Below, in pieces: positions 8,866 to 17,402 of a DNA stretch of 64,000 nt. Position numbers and translations under genes: made by a program. Positions within the stretch are counted from its first letter, which is position 1. Each line of letters starts with the position of its first letter. The DNA is from Pseudomonadales bacterium (GTDB lineage: Bacteria > Pseudomonadota > Gammaproteobacteria > Pseudomonadales > Azotimanducaceae): the NCBI GenBank assembly GCA_028280225.1, contig JANQMF010000026.1, positions 51,210 to 115,209 of the forward strand, read 5' to 3'. The notes beneath the pieces were generated by a model. The model did no database searches and was not told the DNA's origin. It saw nothing but the letters and a program-made list of their open reading frames with translations.

Positions 8866-8978
8866 CGCTGCCTTTATCAGCACCCTCATTGCGCCTGATT
8901 GTTTAGCGGTAAAAGATTAGGGGGTTCAGAGCGGGATTGGTTGACTTGCTTGCCCGGCTTTAACAATATCCTGAGTTT

Positions 8979-9599
8979 GTGCGAATGTTAGGGGAGCCGT
9001 TTGCAAACTCAATACCCAAAGTTTCTCAGGCTGTATCGTTGACCCAGGTCCAGTTCACTCTGGCCGGTTTGGCTGTCGTGGCGGTGGTCATTCTCGGGTG
9101 GCTATTGTTTGTGCGTATCCGGCGTCAACAGAATTCGGGGCTGAATCTGCTGTTGCGTGAACTGAGCGAAGAGACGTTGTCTAATTGTTTTATTCCCGAT
9201 GGCGTTGGAGGAGAAATCCATATCGATTACCTGTTGTTGACCAAACACGGGCTGTTGCTGCTGGAAACACAGGATTTTAGCGGCTTGATATTTGCGGGTG
9301 ACCGGCTGGATACCTGGAGTGCCACCTCCAAGCAGGGACGCATCACCTTTGAAAACCCAATTCCGGTATTGCAACAGCGTGCCACGGCGGTGGCCTTGCT
9401 GAGTCAGGATGCACCTTTGGAGGCCAGAGTGCTATTCACCAACACCGTCACCTTTCCCAAGGGTCACCCCAAGGCGGTATCGACGGTCGCCGGCCTGCTT
9501 GACGAATTTAACGGCATCGAGACGGGCAGGCAGGCCGCCGCTGACGCCTCCCTGTATACGGCCTGGGACAATATCAAGGCCAAGGCGTCCTATTCCTGA
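8979..9599 (+). CDS. Membrane-anchored NERD-like protein
   Basis: A 206-aa protein with one transmembrane segment at about residues 26-46 ('AGLAVVAVVILGWLLFVRI') and a cytosolic domain that matches the NERD (nuclease-related) fold: 'GGEIHIDYLLLTKHGLLLLE' followed by 'TQDFSG'. The usual NERD/restriction-endonuclease-like core is D...E-x-K; here the position of the lysine holds Gln (E-T-Q), so nuclease activity is doubtful. The start is uncertain: GTG 8979 is used, ATG 8985 is also possible, and neither has a good ribosome site. It stands between the TetR gene and an SDR on the same strand. Function unknown. Confidence 0.7.
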   Translation: MRMLGEPFANSIPKVSQAVSLTQVQFTLAGLAVVAVVILGWLLFVRIRRQQNSGLNLLLRELSEETLSNCFIPDGVGGEIHIDYLLLTKHGLLLLETQDFSGLIFAGDRLDTWSATSKQGRITFENPIPVLQQRATAVALLSQDAPLEARVLFTNTVTFPKGHPKAVSTVAGLLDEFNGIETGRQAAADASLYTAWDNIKAKASYS

Positions 9600-9715
9600 T
9601 CCCACCCCCATGTATGGCAAGAGGCGCGGCAACAGCATTGCGGTAAAAATGATATCTGGCAAATTTATGTCATCGGGCTTAGGGTGCAAAGCCTCTTTTG
9701 GGACGGGGGACACGC

Positions 9716-10486
9716 ATGCCCAGGTTGGATGAGAAAATCTGTTTGGTTACCGGCGGTGCCTCCGGACTTGGCCGGGGAATAGCCCAACGTTTTGTTGAAG
9801 AAGGTGCGCGGGTGATGCTCACGGATGTGAATGCTCAAGCCGGCCCCGGGGTGGCGGAAGAACTTGGCACGGTCTTCCGGGTCCACGATGTCAAGGAAGA
9901 GACGGCCTGGATGCGGGTGATGGACGAGGTTGTGGCTGAATTTGGGGCACTGGATGTATTAGTCAATAATGCCGGCATATTTTCGAACTGCCCGGTTGAA
10001 GACACCACTTTGGAATCTTGGCAGGAGGTATTGGACGTTAACCTCACGGGTGTTTTTCTGGGGTGTAAACATGGTGTCCGGGTGATGAAAAACAACCCCG
10101 GGGGCCCCCGGGGTTCAATTATTAATCTGTCATCGGTGGTGGGATTGCGGGGCCAGCTAGGGGGTTCTGCTTATAGTGCCAGTAAGGGTGGCGTGCGTCT
10201 GTTGACTAAAACCGTGGCTCTCGAAAATGCCGCTCGGCGGATTCGTTGTAACTCAATTCATCCGGGAATTATCGACACACCGATCATGGCGCCGATGTTT
10301 TCGGCGGCACCGGACCCTTCCGCCTTACGCCGGCACATCGAAGGGACACTACCCGTGGGCTATATGGGTGACCCTGCACATGATGTGGGGAATATGGCGG
10401 TATATCTGGCGTCAGATGAAAGTGACTATGTGACCGGGGCGGAAATGGTGGTAGACGGGGGAATGACCATTGGTCTGCCCGGCTAG
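9716..10486 (+). CDS. SDR family NAD(P)-dependent oxidoreductase
   Basis: A 256-aa classical short-chain dehydrogenase. The cofactor loop is 'VTGGASGLGRGIAQRF', an acidic residue follows ('MLTDVNAQ', favouring NAD+), then 'VNNAG', the catalytic Ser in 'NLSSVVG' and Y-x-x-x-K in 'YSASKGG', with the C-terminal 'YVTGAEMVVDGGMT'. Oxidation or reduction of an alcohol/ketone, probably in steroid or terpenoid-type catabolism judging by the neighbourhood. Start ATG 9716 follows a GGGGGA tract by about 5 nt; the ATG-less upstream extension to 9698 lacks a site. It is followed 52 nt later by the PBP7-like gene. Confidence 0.92.
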   Translation: MPRLDEKICLVTGGASGLGRGIAQRFVEEGARVMLTDVNAQAGPGVAEELGTVFRVHDVKEETAWMRVMDEVVAEFGALDVLVNNAGIFSNCPVEDTTLESWQEVLDVNLTGVFLGCKHGVRVMKNNPGGPRGSIINLSSVVGLRGQLGGSAYSASKGGVRLLTKTVALENAARRIRCNSIHPGIIDTPIMAPMFSAAPDPSALRRHIEGTLPVGYMGDPAHDVGNMAVYLASDESDYVTGAEMVVDGGMTIGLPG

Positions 10487-10538
10487 TGGTGTATCCTGGC
10501 CAACGGACACAAATAAAAGCAGGAATGACGGAGAGCAG

Positions 10539-11411
10539 ATGAAAAAATGGGGACCATGCGCATGTCTGATATGGATGCTGTCGGGTGTAGCGGGGGCACA
10601 GGAGCTGCCACTGGCTTCGGTGAGTGCCATGGTGGTGGGCCTGGATACCGGTGAGGTTCTTTTCGACAAGCACGCGGACACCGTTTTACCCATTGCCTCC
10701 ATCACAAAGTTGATGACGGGACTGGTGGTGGTTGAATCCGGTGCAGACCTCGACGCGTGGCTGACCGTTGCGGATTGGGATACCCAACTGGCTAAGAATG
10801 CCTATTCCAGAATACGTTTAACGTCCCAGGCCCGCCGCAAAGACCTGCTGAAAATTGCTCTGATGTCCTCGGAAAACAGAGCCGCATACAACTTAGGCGT
10901 CCACCATTCCGGTGGGGTGAAGGGCCTGGTGGCCGCCATGAACAAAAGAGCAGCCACCCTGGGCATGCAAGATACCCGGTTTGCTGATACCACCGGATTG
11001 TCGGCGGAAAATAAATCCTCCGCCCGGGATCTGGCAGCGTTGTTGGCGGCTGCCCACCAGCATCCTGTGCTGCGTGAATATTCCACCACCCGGCAGCATA
11101 CCGTTTATTTTCGCAAACCCCGATACAAGCTGGGTTATGGCAATACCAATCCGCTTCTGGGCAGTTCAAGGTGGGAAGTCAGCATGACCAAAACCGGTTA
11201 TCTGACTGAAGCGGGTAGATGTCTGGTGATGGTTACCAGGATGAATGGCCAGCCGGTTGCGGCGGTATTTCTGAATTCCTTCGGCAAGCGGTCTCCCCTG
11301 GGGGATGCAGGCAGGGTCCGGCGCTGGCTGGAACAGGGTATTCAAAGTTCGGTGGCCACCGCGGCCAGGGCGCATGAGCAAAAAGTACGTGCGTCTCTGG
11401 GCTTGTTATAG
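10539..11411 (+). CDS. pbpG: D-alanyl-D-alanine endopeptidase (PBP7/8-like, peptidase S11)
   Basis: Periplasmic low-molecular-weight penicillin-binding protein, 290 aa, that cleaves peptidoglycan cross-links. A signal peptide ends at about residue 20 (SGVAGA). All three penicillin-binding motifs are present: S-x-x-K as SITK (54-57, nucleophile S54), S-x-N as SEN (111-113) and K-T-G (218-220). The size and the region 'FADTTGLSAENKSSARDLA' match PBP7 (PbpG) rather than the larger DacA/DacC carboxypeptidases, and there is no C-terminal amphipathic anchor. Start ATG 10539 has GGAG 6 nt upstream. Confidence 0.9.
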   Translation: MKKWGPCACLIWMLSGVAGAQELPLASVSAMVVGLDTGEVLFDKHADTVLPIASITKLMTGLVVVESGADLDAWLTVADWDTQLAKNAYSRIRLTSQARRKDLLKIALMSSENRAAYNLGVHHSGGVKGLVAAMNKRAATLGMQDTRFADTTGLSAENKSSARDLAALLAAAHQHPVLREYSTTRQHTVYFRKPRYKLGYGNTNPLLGSSRWEVSMTKTGYLTEAGRCLVMVTRMNGQPVAAVFLNSFGKRSPLGDAGRVRRWLEQGIQSSVATAARAHEQKVRASLGLL

Positions 11412-11434
11412 GCGACCTTGGCGGCCGGCATGTT

Positions 11435-12637
11435 TTACGGGGGTGCGTCGTTTGCGGTATTGAGCCACTCAACGGTATCTCGATAAGCGTGCACCACGTC
11501 CGCCCAAGCTAAGCCCAGGTGCTTCAATTTGGCCCACGCTAAGCTGCTCCAGTTGGCTTCCTGTAGCTGCTGAGCGGTATCCAGCAGAGTGCCGATCTCC
11601 CCCTCGCGTTGTAACAGTGCTGCCTTGATCTCTTCGGTCAGCGGCAGGGCCGGAATCAGCTCGGCCAGGGGTGCATCAAAGTAGGCGTCGCAGCAGGAGA
11701 GTACCGCCACCATGTGAAAGACATCCGGCGGTGTGTGGCTGGCTGACACTTTTCCCAGCTCCTCACATATACGGGCCCTTACAGCGGTATAACGCTGTAA
11801 TTCCGCGGGTTTTTCGTCAAGTTGGGTGAAGGCCATCAGGGTTGCCAGGCTGCGTATCTTGTTCATGCCCAAGCGGATAATCGCTTGTTTCACTGAGTCA
11901 ATTCTGGCGCTGCGGGCGTAGGCTGTGGTATTCACCAGTTGCAGGATCTTATAGGTGAGCCCGGAATCTTCCATGATGATGGCTTCCAGGTCAGCGGGTT
12001 CCATATGGGTGTCTTGCAGGGCGGCGATCACTGCCAGCACAGCAGCTTTGTTGGGGCCAATGGTTTGGCCTTCAACCAGTTGGGGGCGTGCAAAAAAATA
12101 ACCTTGGAATAACTCAAACCCCAGGCTTTTGCAGGCCTGAAACATTTGATGGGTTTCAACTTTTTCGGCCAACAGGGTGATGCCCTGGTTGCGGATATCA
12201 TGCAGTTGTTGGTGAATGTTCTGGGGTGGAGTATCGATGACGTCGACTTTGACAATTTGGGCACATTCCAGCATTGGGCGCATGGCCGGTATATAGTCGT
12301 CCAAGGCGATGGTGTAGCCACGCTTGTGCAGTTTGTGTAACTCGCGGATAACTTCGTCACAAGGTTGCACGTCTTCGAGCACCTCGATAACCAGCTGACC
12401 CGGGTCCAGGGGTGGAATGTGGTAGAGCAGGTCCTGAGGAAAATTTACAAAGGCGGGCTTGTGGTCTGTGATATCAGCCAACTGGTGCTGATCCAGGGCA
12501 CTCAGCAGCACACTGGCGCTGGCTGCTTCGCCACTGACTGTTTCCTTGCCCCGGAACAACAGCTCGTAAGCGACAACTTCTTGACGCAAGTCTAAGATGG
12601 GCTGTTGTGCGAACAGGACTTGAAGCGCATCGGCCAT
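11435..12637 (-). CDS. EAL-HDOD domain signalling protein
   Basis: A 400-aa cytosolic protein with an N-terminal EAL domain (about 1-190: 'FAQQPILDLRQEVVAYELLF', 'ALDDYIPAMRPMLECAQIVK', 'LLAEKVET', 'GYFFARP') and a C-terminal HDOD domain (about 200-390: 'DSGLTYKILQLVNTTAY', 'QAIIRLGMNKIRSLATL'). This is the YuxH-type architecture. The EAL signature reads YELLFR, and several metal-binding residues of active c-di-GMP phosphodiesterases are not evident, so it may bind rather than cleave c-di-GMP. No clear ribosome site is seen before ATG 12637. It ends 23 nt from the convergent pbpG. Confidence 0.9.
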   Translation of the reverse strand: MADALQVLFAQQPILDLRQEVVAYELLFRGKETVSGEAASASVLLSALDQHQLADITDHKPAFVNFPQDLLYHIPPLDPGQLVIEVLEDVQPCDEVIRELHKLHKRGYTIALDDYIPAMRPMLECAQIVKVDVIDTPPQNIHQQLHDIRNQGITLLAEKVETHQMFQACKSLGFELFQGYFFARPQLVEGQTIGPNKAAVLAVIAALQDTHMEPADLEAIIMEDSGLTYKILQLVNTTAYARSARIDSVKQAIIRLGMNKIRSLATLMAFTQLDEKPAELQRYTAVRARICEELGKVSASHTPPDVFHMVAVLSCCDAYFDAPLAELIPALPLTEEIKAALLQREGEIGTLLDTAQQLQEANWSSLAWAKLKHLGLAWADVVHAYRDTVEWLNTANDAPP

Positions 12638-12746
12638 GTTCTAATCGATTATCCACTCAAACACCACTTAATAGTGTAGTTGCCCGGGCCGGGGCAATCC
12701 GCCGAGCGTGCTAAAACGTTAACTGTGTCTTGTACTTGCCAAAAAC

Positions 12747-13025
12747 CTAGCGTTTGACCTTGCCAAACAAATCCACCAGCTCGGCAAATTTTTTGCTCTG
12801 TTCAGCTTCGTCGCCTGAAGCGATGGCCGCAGCCACACAACTGGCGGCATGATCTTTGAGGATAGCGTCTTCCACCTTGGAGAAGGCGGACTTTACCGCC
12901 TGCATCTGTTGCAGAATGTCGATGCAATAACGTTCGTCGTCGATCATTTTGGCAATCCCCCGAACCTGCCCCTCTATTCGATTCAACCGGCGAACGGTGG
13001 CCTGCCTTTCCAGTTTAATGTCCAT
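12747..13025 (-). CDS. Metal-sensing repressor, CsoR/FrmR family
   Basis: A 92-aa all-helical repressor. The conserved Cys-His-Cys set of copper-sensing CsoR is present: C34 in 'DERYCIDI', H59 and C63 in 'LKDHAASCV', with the N-terminal 'RRLNRIEGQVRGI' that contacts DNA. This points to Cu(I) rather than formaldehyde (FrmR) sensing. Start choice: AGGAG at 13035-13039 abuts the ATG at 13034 but is 9 nt from the ATG at 13025, so the latter is preferred. The CsoR-type palindrome at 13060-13082 lies just upstream, between this gene and the divergent permease at 13196, so it should repress itself and the permease until metal binds. Confidence 0.9.
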   Translation of the reverse strand: MDIKLERQATVRRLNRIEGQVRGIAKMIDDERYCIDILQQMQAVKSAFSKVEDAILKDHAASCVAAAIASGDEAEQSKKFAELVDLFGKVKR

Positions 13026-13059
13026 ACTTGCCATCTCCTGGGTTGTGCCATACTCTATG

Positions 13060-13082
13060 AGTATACCCTATAGGGGTATACT
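13060..13082. promoter_or_regulatory. CsoR-type operator
   Basis: Inverted repeat with perfect 9-nt arms AGTATACCC (13060-13068) and GGGTATACT (13074-13082) and a 5-nt centre TATAG. It has the G/C-tract flanked by TA-rich ends typical of CsoR operators (GTATACCC...GGGGTATAC). It sits 34 nt upstream of the CsoR-like start and 114 nt from the permease start. Confidence 0.85.
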
Positions 13083-13195
13083 GTATAAGCCCAATGCAGA
13101 CAACAGCGCCAGGACCAGAACGGGCATAGGCCAAAGCAGTTAGACAAAGCGGTTATAGACAAAGCGGTAATCGATAAGAGTGATTAAACGGCAGC

Positions 13196-14302
13196 GTGGA
13201 AACTGAAGCGAAACAGGAGAGCCAAATCCGGCAATGTGGTCAGTCCGCAACCGCCGGGTCGTGTGCAACCCCGGCAAAAAAAGTGGACCGGCTCCTGTGG
13301 GGTTCGGCTGCCGCCATCACCGTGGTTTATGTTGCACACCTGTTTTTTGCGGACACACTGTTGTCCATAAGCTGGCTGCACACCTTTGCCCATTCCGTAT
13401 TCGAACTCATGAATACGGTGTGGTGGGGCTTGGTGATTGGCATAGTGATGATTTCCGTGCTGGGTCGAGTACCCAGGGAATTTGTCATGCGGGCGCTGGG
13501 CACTGCCAGGTCCGGGGAAGGGGGGTTGCCGGGTGTCCTGCGTGCCACGGCAGCGGGGGTGTTGCTGGATCTATGTAATCACGGGGTATTAATGGTGGGC
13601 ACCCAGTTATACGAACGGGGGGCCAGCACCGGACAGGTGATCGCCTTTTTGGTCTCCAGCCCCTGGAACTCTGTGTCGCTGACCCTCATTCTGGTTGCTC
13701 TGATCGGTCTGCCGTGGACGTTGCTGTTTGTTATCCTGTCCATGCTCGTAGCCATTGTCACCGGTCTGATATTTGAAAGCCTGGTCAGACATGGCCGTCT
13801 TCCCGGTAACCCTAACCAGGTGGATCTGCCGCCGGACTTCAGGTTTTGGCGGGAAGCCAGGCGCCAATTCGGTGATTTGCGGCTCAGCCGGGCGGGTTTG
13901 CTGAGCATGTTGAGTGACGGCCTCAAATCATCGCGCATGGTTGTGCGCTGGATATTATTCGGGGTTGTGCTGGCCAGCTTACTTAGAGCCTTGCTGGCAC
14001 CGGAGGTTTTTGCACAGTACTTTGGTCCCACGCTCATGGGCCTGGCGGTTACGCTGTTAGCAGCCACGGTCATCGAAGTTTGTTCCGAAGGTTCAACCCC
14101 AATCGCCGCTGATATCTTAAACAATGCCGGGGCACCCGGGAACGGTTTTGCCTTCCTGATGGGGGGTGTTGCTACAGACTATACCGAGATCATGGTCTTA
14201 CGCGAGACCACAGCTTCGTGGCGGCTGGCTCTGTGCCTGCCGCTGATCACGTTGCCTCAGGTCATCATTCTGGGCTGGCTGCTCAACGCCGCGGCGGGTT
14301 GA
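13196..14302 (+). CDS. Permease, DUF318/SO_0444-type metal efflux family
   Basis: A 368-aa inner-membrane protein with about eight transmembrane helices in two homologous halves. Family marks: 'LLDLCNHGVLMVGTQLYERG', '...FLVSSPWNSVSLTL' in the first half and 'VIEVCSEGSTPIAADILNNA' with 'FLMGGVATDYTEIM' in the second. These resemble the DUF318 permeases (ArsP and SO_0444-type Cu/Zn efflux). Conserved Cys in both halves plus an N-terminal C-x8-C are possible metal ligands. The neighbouring CsoR-type regulator and operator suggest copper export. The start is uncertain: GTG 13196 has no good ribosome site. Confidence 0.82.
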   Translation: METEAKQESQIRQCGQSATAGSCATPAKKVDRLLWGSAAAITVVYVAHLFFADTLLSISWLHTFAHSVFELMNTVWWGLVIGIVMISVLGRVPREFVMRALGTARSGEGGLPGVLRATAAGVLLDLCNHGVLMVGTQLYERGASTGQVIAFLVSSPWNSVSLTLILVALIGLPWTLLFVILSMLVAIVTGLIFESLVRHGRLPGNPNQVDLPPDFRFWREARRQFGDLRLSRAGLLSMLSDGLKSSRMVVRWILFGVVLASLLRALLAPEVFAQYFGPTLMGLAVTLLAATVIEVCSEGSTPIAADILNNAGAPGNGFAFLMGGVATDYTEIMVLRETTASWRLALCLPLITLPQVIILGWLLNAAAG

Positions 14303-14328
14303 GCAAACCGTTTGGACCAAGCGGAGCC

Positions 14329-15252
14329 TTACCCGGTTCGGGGGTGACTTTGCATAAATGCCTGAATCATTGCCACCAGGGTTTCCGGCACGTCTTCCTG
14401 ACAAAAATGGCCAACGCCGGGTAAGGGGACAATCGGGGCGGTGGGAAAAATCTTACGAAAGTCGGCTTGGGCAAATTCCGGGTGAATGCCGAAGTCACAA
14501 TCACCGGAGGTCAACATCGCGGGGATGGCCCGAACGGCATCCAAGTTTCCGGTTTCCAGGCCGGCCAGAGCGTATTCGATAAAGCGGCCGTAGTGCACAT
14601 CCAGGGGAAACTGGATGGCACCAATACAGGCATCCCGGTCCGGGAAGGGTGCTGAGTAAGCCTTTATCCAGGTTTCGTCTACCGCGGATGAATTTTGGAA
14701 GCCGATGATTTTCATGACCGAAAGTACCGTAGACCCCAGCTCACCAAGAATGCCGGGTAAGGTGCCGGCTTCTTCGTGTTTTTCGATCCACTGAAACCAG
14801 GGGGTTTTTTCCGCGGGTTGGGGTGCGCCGCCGTAACCAAACAAGGTGTTCATCAAAAACAGGCGTTTGACCTGTTGTGGATGACGAATGGTATACGCAC
14901 CCGTGATGGGTCCGCCCCAGTCCTGGCAGACGAAGGTAATATCCTTAAGGTCCAAGTCATCGATAAGTTTTTCTAGGTTCTCCACGTGGGTTTGTAAGGT
15001 ATAGGTTCTGTCCTGTGGTGTTTCGGACTTACCAAAACCCATATGGTCGGGAACAATAACCCGGTAATCCTTAGCCAGGGGTGGAATAAAGTGACGATAG
15101 AGGTAACCCCATGTGGGTTCACCGTGTAGACAAATGACCACTTCGCCATCAGGTGGGCCTTCGTCCACGTAGTGTTGGCGGAATCCGGCGGCGGTGGAAA
15201 AATTAGCCTTAAAGGGCCAGGTGCCGTTGAAGGTTTCATCAGCGGGTATCAT
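14329..15252 (-). CDS. Haloalkane dehalogenase-like alpha/beta hydrolase
   Basis: A 307-aa cytosolic alpha/beta hydrolase. The nucleophile is Asp: D111 in 'CQDWGG', where esterases have Ser. The oxyanion loop is HGEPTW (43-48) as in DhlA-type haloalkane dehalogenases, the W after D111 is the second halide-stabilising residue, and H282 in 'GVGHFCQED' completes the triad. These dehalogenases hydrolyse carbon-halogen bonds to alcohol and halide. The sequence supports real dehalogenase chemistry better than epoxide hydrolase, which lacks the EPTW loop. Physiological substrate unknown. Convergent with the metal permease, 26 nt apart. Confidence 0.82.
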   Translation of the reverse strand: MIPADETFNGTWPFKANFSTAAGFRQHYVDEGPPDGEVVICLHGEPTWGYLYRHFIPPLAKDYRVIVPDHMGFGKSETPQDRTYTLQTHVENLEKLIDDLDLKDITFVCQDWGGPITGAYTIRHPQQVKRLFLMNTLFGYGGAPQPAEKTPWFQWIEKHEEAGTLPGILGELGSTVLSVMKIIGFQNSSAVDETWIKAYSAPFPDRDACIGAIQFPLDVHYGRFIEYALAGLETGNLDAVRAIPAMLTSGDCDFGIHPEFAQADFRKIFPTAPIVPLPGVGHFCQEDVPETLVAMIQAFMQSHPRTG

Positions 15253-15338
15253 GGCGGGCTCCTTAGCGGTGTGAGAGATATCCTTTGAGTATATCGCCCG
15301 GGGGCCGGGTTGAGCTATGGTATTAACCTGATACGCGG

Positions 15339-17402
15339 ATGGGGAAAGGGGAGATGGCCAAACGCATCATCATCACCGTCCTGGCTGTTGTCTTACTGAT
15401 GGCGGGTGTTGTTTATTACCAGGTCAACGCGCGCCTGGTCAGGCTGACACCGGAATTCATTGCCGAGCTGCAAGCCACGGTGGCCATGGAAAACGAAGCG
15501 GCAATTACCAATCCGGCCCCGCAACCGGCAATCCAGCACCCGGCCAACCCCCTGCGCAATGTTTATTTCGGGGATTTACACGTGCATACCGCCTGGTCTT
15601 TTGATGCTAACCTGGCCGGTACTCGATTTGACCCGGATAGCGCCTATGCCTTTGCCAGGGGCGCGCCGCTCAGGCTGATGTCCGGCGAGCTGGCCCGGTT
15701 AAGCGTGCCGTTAGACTTTGCGGCGGTCACCGACCACGCGGAAAGCTTTGGCCTGTTTGAGGGGTGTGCGGATCCGCAAATTACACCGGCGCAGCGTGAA
15801 TTTTGCGGCTTGTTTGACACGCCGTCCCTCACCGCATTTATGCAACTGCGCAATCAGGCCATCAGCCGGCCGCCGGTGCGCATGGACTTCTGTGGTGCCG
15901 ACGGCGCATTCTGTCTTAAGCACGGCAAAACCACCTGGCAAAAAACCCGGCAAGCGGCGGACCGGGCCTACGAACCCGGGATTTTTACCACTTTTTATGG
16001 TTATGAATATTCGCCAATCTGGCCAAAGCGCGGTTCCACCCATCGCAATGTGATTTTTCGCAACCGTACGGTGCCGGATGCGGTGGTCAGTGCCTTTGAA
16101 GCGGCCACCGCCAGAGACCTCTGGCGAACCCTGGAGCAAACGTGTGTGGGTGAGTGTGCGTTCTTGACCATTCCCCACAACTTGAATCGCTACTACGGCA
16201 AGGCGTTTTCCATGGTGGACGAAGATGGTCATGCCTATACCCAGACGGATTGGGTGCGGCGCAGCAAGTACGAGCCGGTGGTGGAGATTTTTCAAGCCAA
16301 GGGTTCGTCCGAGTGTGCCCTGGGGGTAAGCACGGCGGACGAAGAGTGTAACTTTGAGCAGTTCTTTGCGCTGTGTGCTGATGGTGAACACGAGGCCTGT
16401 GCAGGTCCGGGATCTTATGCCCGGGATGGCTTGAAATTTGGCCTGAGCGTGGAGAATGGGCTTGGTCTGAATCCCGTGCGCAACGGCTTTATCGGCAGCA
16501 CAGACACCCATAACGCCACCCCCGGGGATGTGGAGGAAGGTGATTATCGGGGGAAGAGTGGCGTTAGCGACGCCAGTGCCCGGAAAAGGCTGCAACGCCG
16601 CAAGTTTGGTCCGGCAGTGCCTATTACCCACAATCCCGGCGGGTTGGCTGCTGTCTGGGCGGAAGAAAATACCCGGGATGCGTTGTTCAACGCCTTGCTG
16701 CGTAAGGAAACGTATGCCACCAGCGGGCCGCGCATCCGCCTGCGCTTTTTTGCCGGTTGGCACCTACCCGGGGATCTGCTTGAGCTGGAAAATGCCGTCG
16801 AAATAGCGTACCGCCAGGGGGTCCCCATGGGTGGGGTGTTGACAGCGGCGGGTAGTCAGGCCCCCCAATTTTTTATGATTGCCCAACAAGATCCGTTATC
16901 CGCGGGCTTGCATAAGATCCAGATCATCAAGGGCTGGTACGAAAACGGGCTGGTTAAGGAGCGGGTCGTGGATGTTGCCTGTGCCCGGGGAAGTCCTGAC
17001 AAAGTAAGTCAGCGTTGCCCGGACCTGCCCCCGTCGGTGGATCTGACGACCTGCGCGGTGGACTGGACGGCGGGTAAGCCGCAGCTTGAGGTGGTATGGC
17101 GTGACACTGATTATCAGCCGTCGCTTTCCGCCTTTTACTACGTGCGGGTGTTACAAGCACCCACCTGTCGCTGGTCAAGCTACGATGCCATACGGCTGAA
17201 TCAGGCTGCCGTGGAGGTAGTCCCGGCGCTGATTCAAGAGCGTGCCTGGTCGTCACCCATCTGGTTGCCGGTCGACAAACAGCCTGTTTTTAACGGACGA
17301 TTAGACCATCAACCTTCAGCCTTGGATGACGGGGTTACGGTGGCTATTGGAACAGCTCCCGTTGCACCCGGCGGAAGAAAAACAAACCAATCACCGCGTT
17401 AA
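15339..17402 (+). CDS. DUF3604 domain protein (PHP-like phosphoesterase fold)
   Basis: A 687-aa protein anchored or exported by an N-terminal hydrophobic segment ('IIITVLAVVLLMAGVVYYQV'). The DUF3604 domain starts 'NVYFGDLHVHTAWSFDANL' and continues with 'FAAVTDHAES', 'YEYSP', 'NVIFRN', 'TIPHNLNRYYG' and 'IGSTDTHNA', all His/Asp-rich metal-site segments like those of PHP phosphoesterases. Members are common in marine bacteria; no reaction is established to my knowledge. Two start codons are possible, ATG 15339 and ATG 15354 (an AGGGGAG tract ends directly at the latter), differing by five residues. The 3' end overlaps the convergent membrane gene by 59 nt. Confidence 0.87.
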   Translation: MGKGEMAKRIIITVLAVVLLMAGVVYYQVNARLVRLTPEFIAELQATVAMENEAAITNPAPQPAIQHPANPLRNVYFGDLHVHTAWSFDANLAGTRFDPDSAYAFARGAPLRLMSGELARLSVPLDFAAVTDHAESFGLFEGCADPQITPAQREFCGLFDTPSLTAFMQLRNQAISRPPVRMDFCGADGAFCLKHGKTTWQKTRQAADRAYEPGIFTTFYGYEYSPIWPKRGSTHRNVIFRNRTVPDAVVSAFEAATARDLWRTLEQTCVGECAFLTIPHNLNRYYGKAFSMVDEDGHAYTQTDWVRRSKYEPVVEIFQAKGSSECALGVSTADEECNFEQFFALCADGEHEACAGPGSYARDGLKFGLSVENGLGLNPVRNGFIGSTDTHNATPGDVEEGDYRGKSGVSDASARKRLQRRKFGPAVPITHNPGGLAAVWAEENTRDALFNALLRKETYATSGPRIRLRFFAGWHLPGDLLELENAVEIAYRQGVPMGGVLTAAGSQAPQFFMIAQQDPLSAGLHKIQIIKGWYENGLVKERVVDVACARGSPDKVSQRCPDLPPSVDLTTCAVDWTAGKPQLEVVWRDTDYQPSLSAFYYVRVLQAPTCRWSSYDAIRLNQAAVEVVPALIQERAWSSPIWLPVDKQPVFNGRLDHQPSALDDGVTVAIGTAPVAPGGRKTNQSPR

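Noticed and set aside
15711..16763. Minus-strand frame of 350 aa inside the DUF3604 gene
   Set aside because: Antisense to a conserved His/Asp-rich domain; no motif and no ribosome site of its own.
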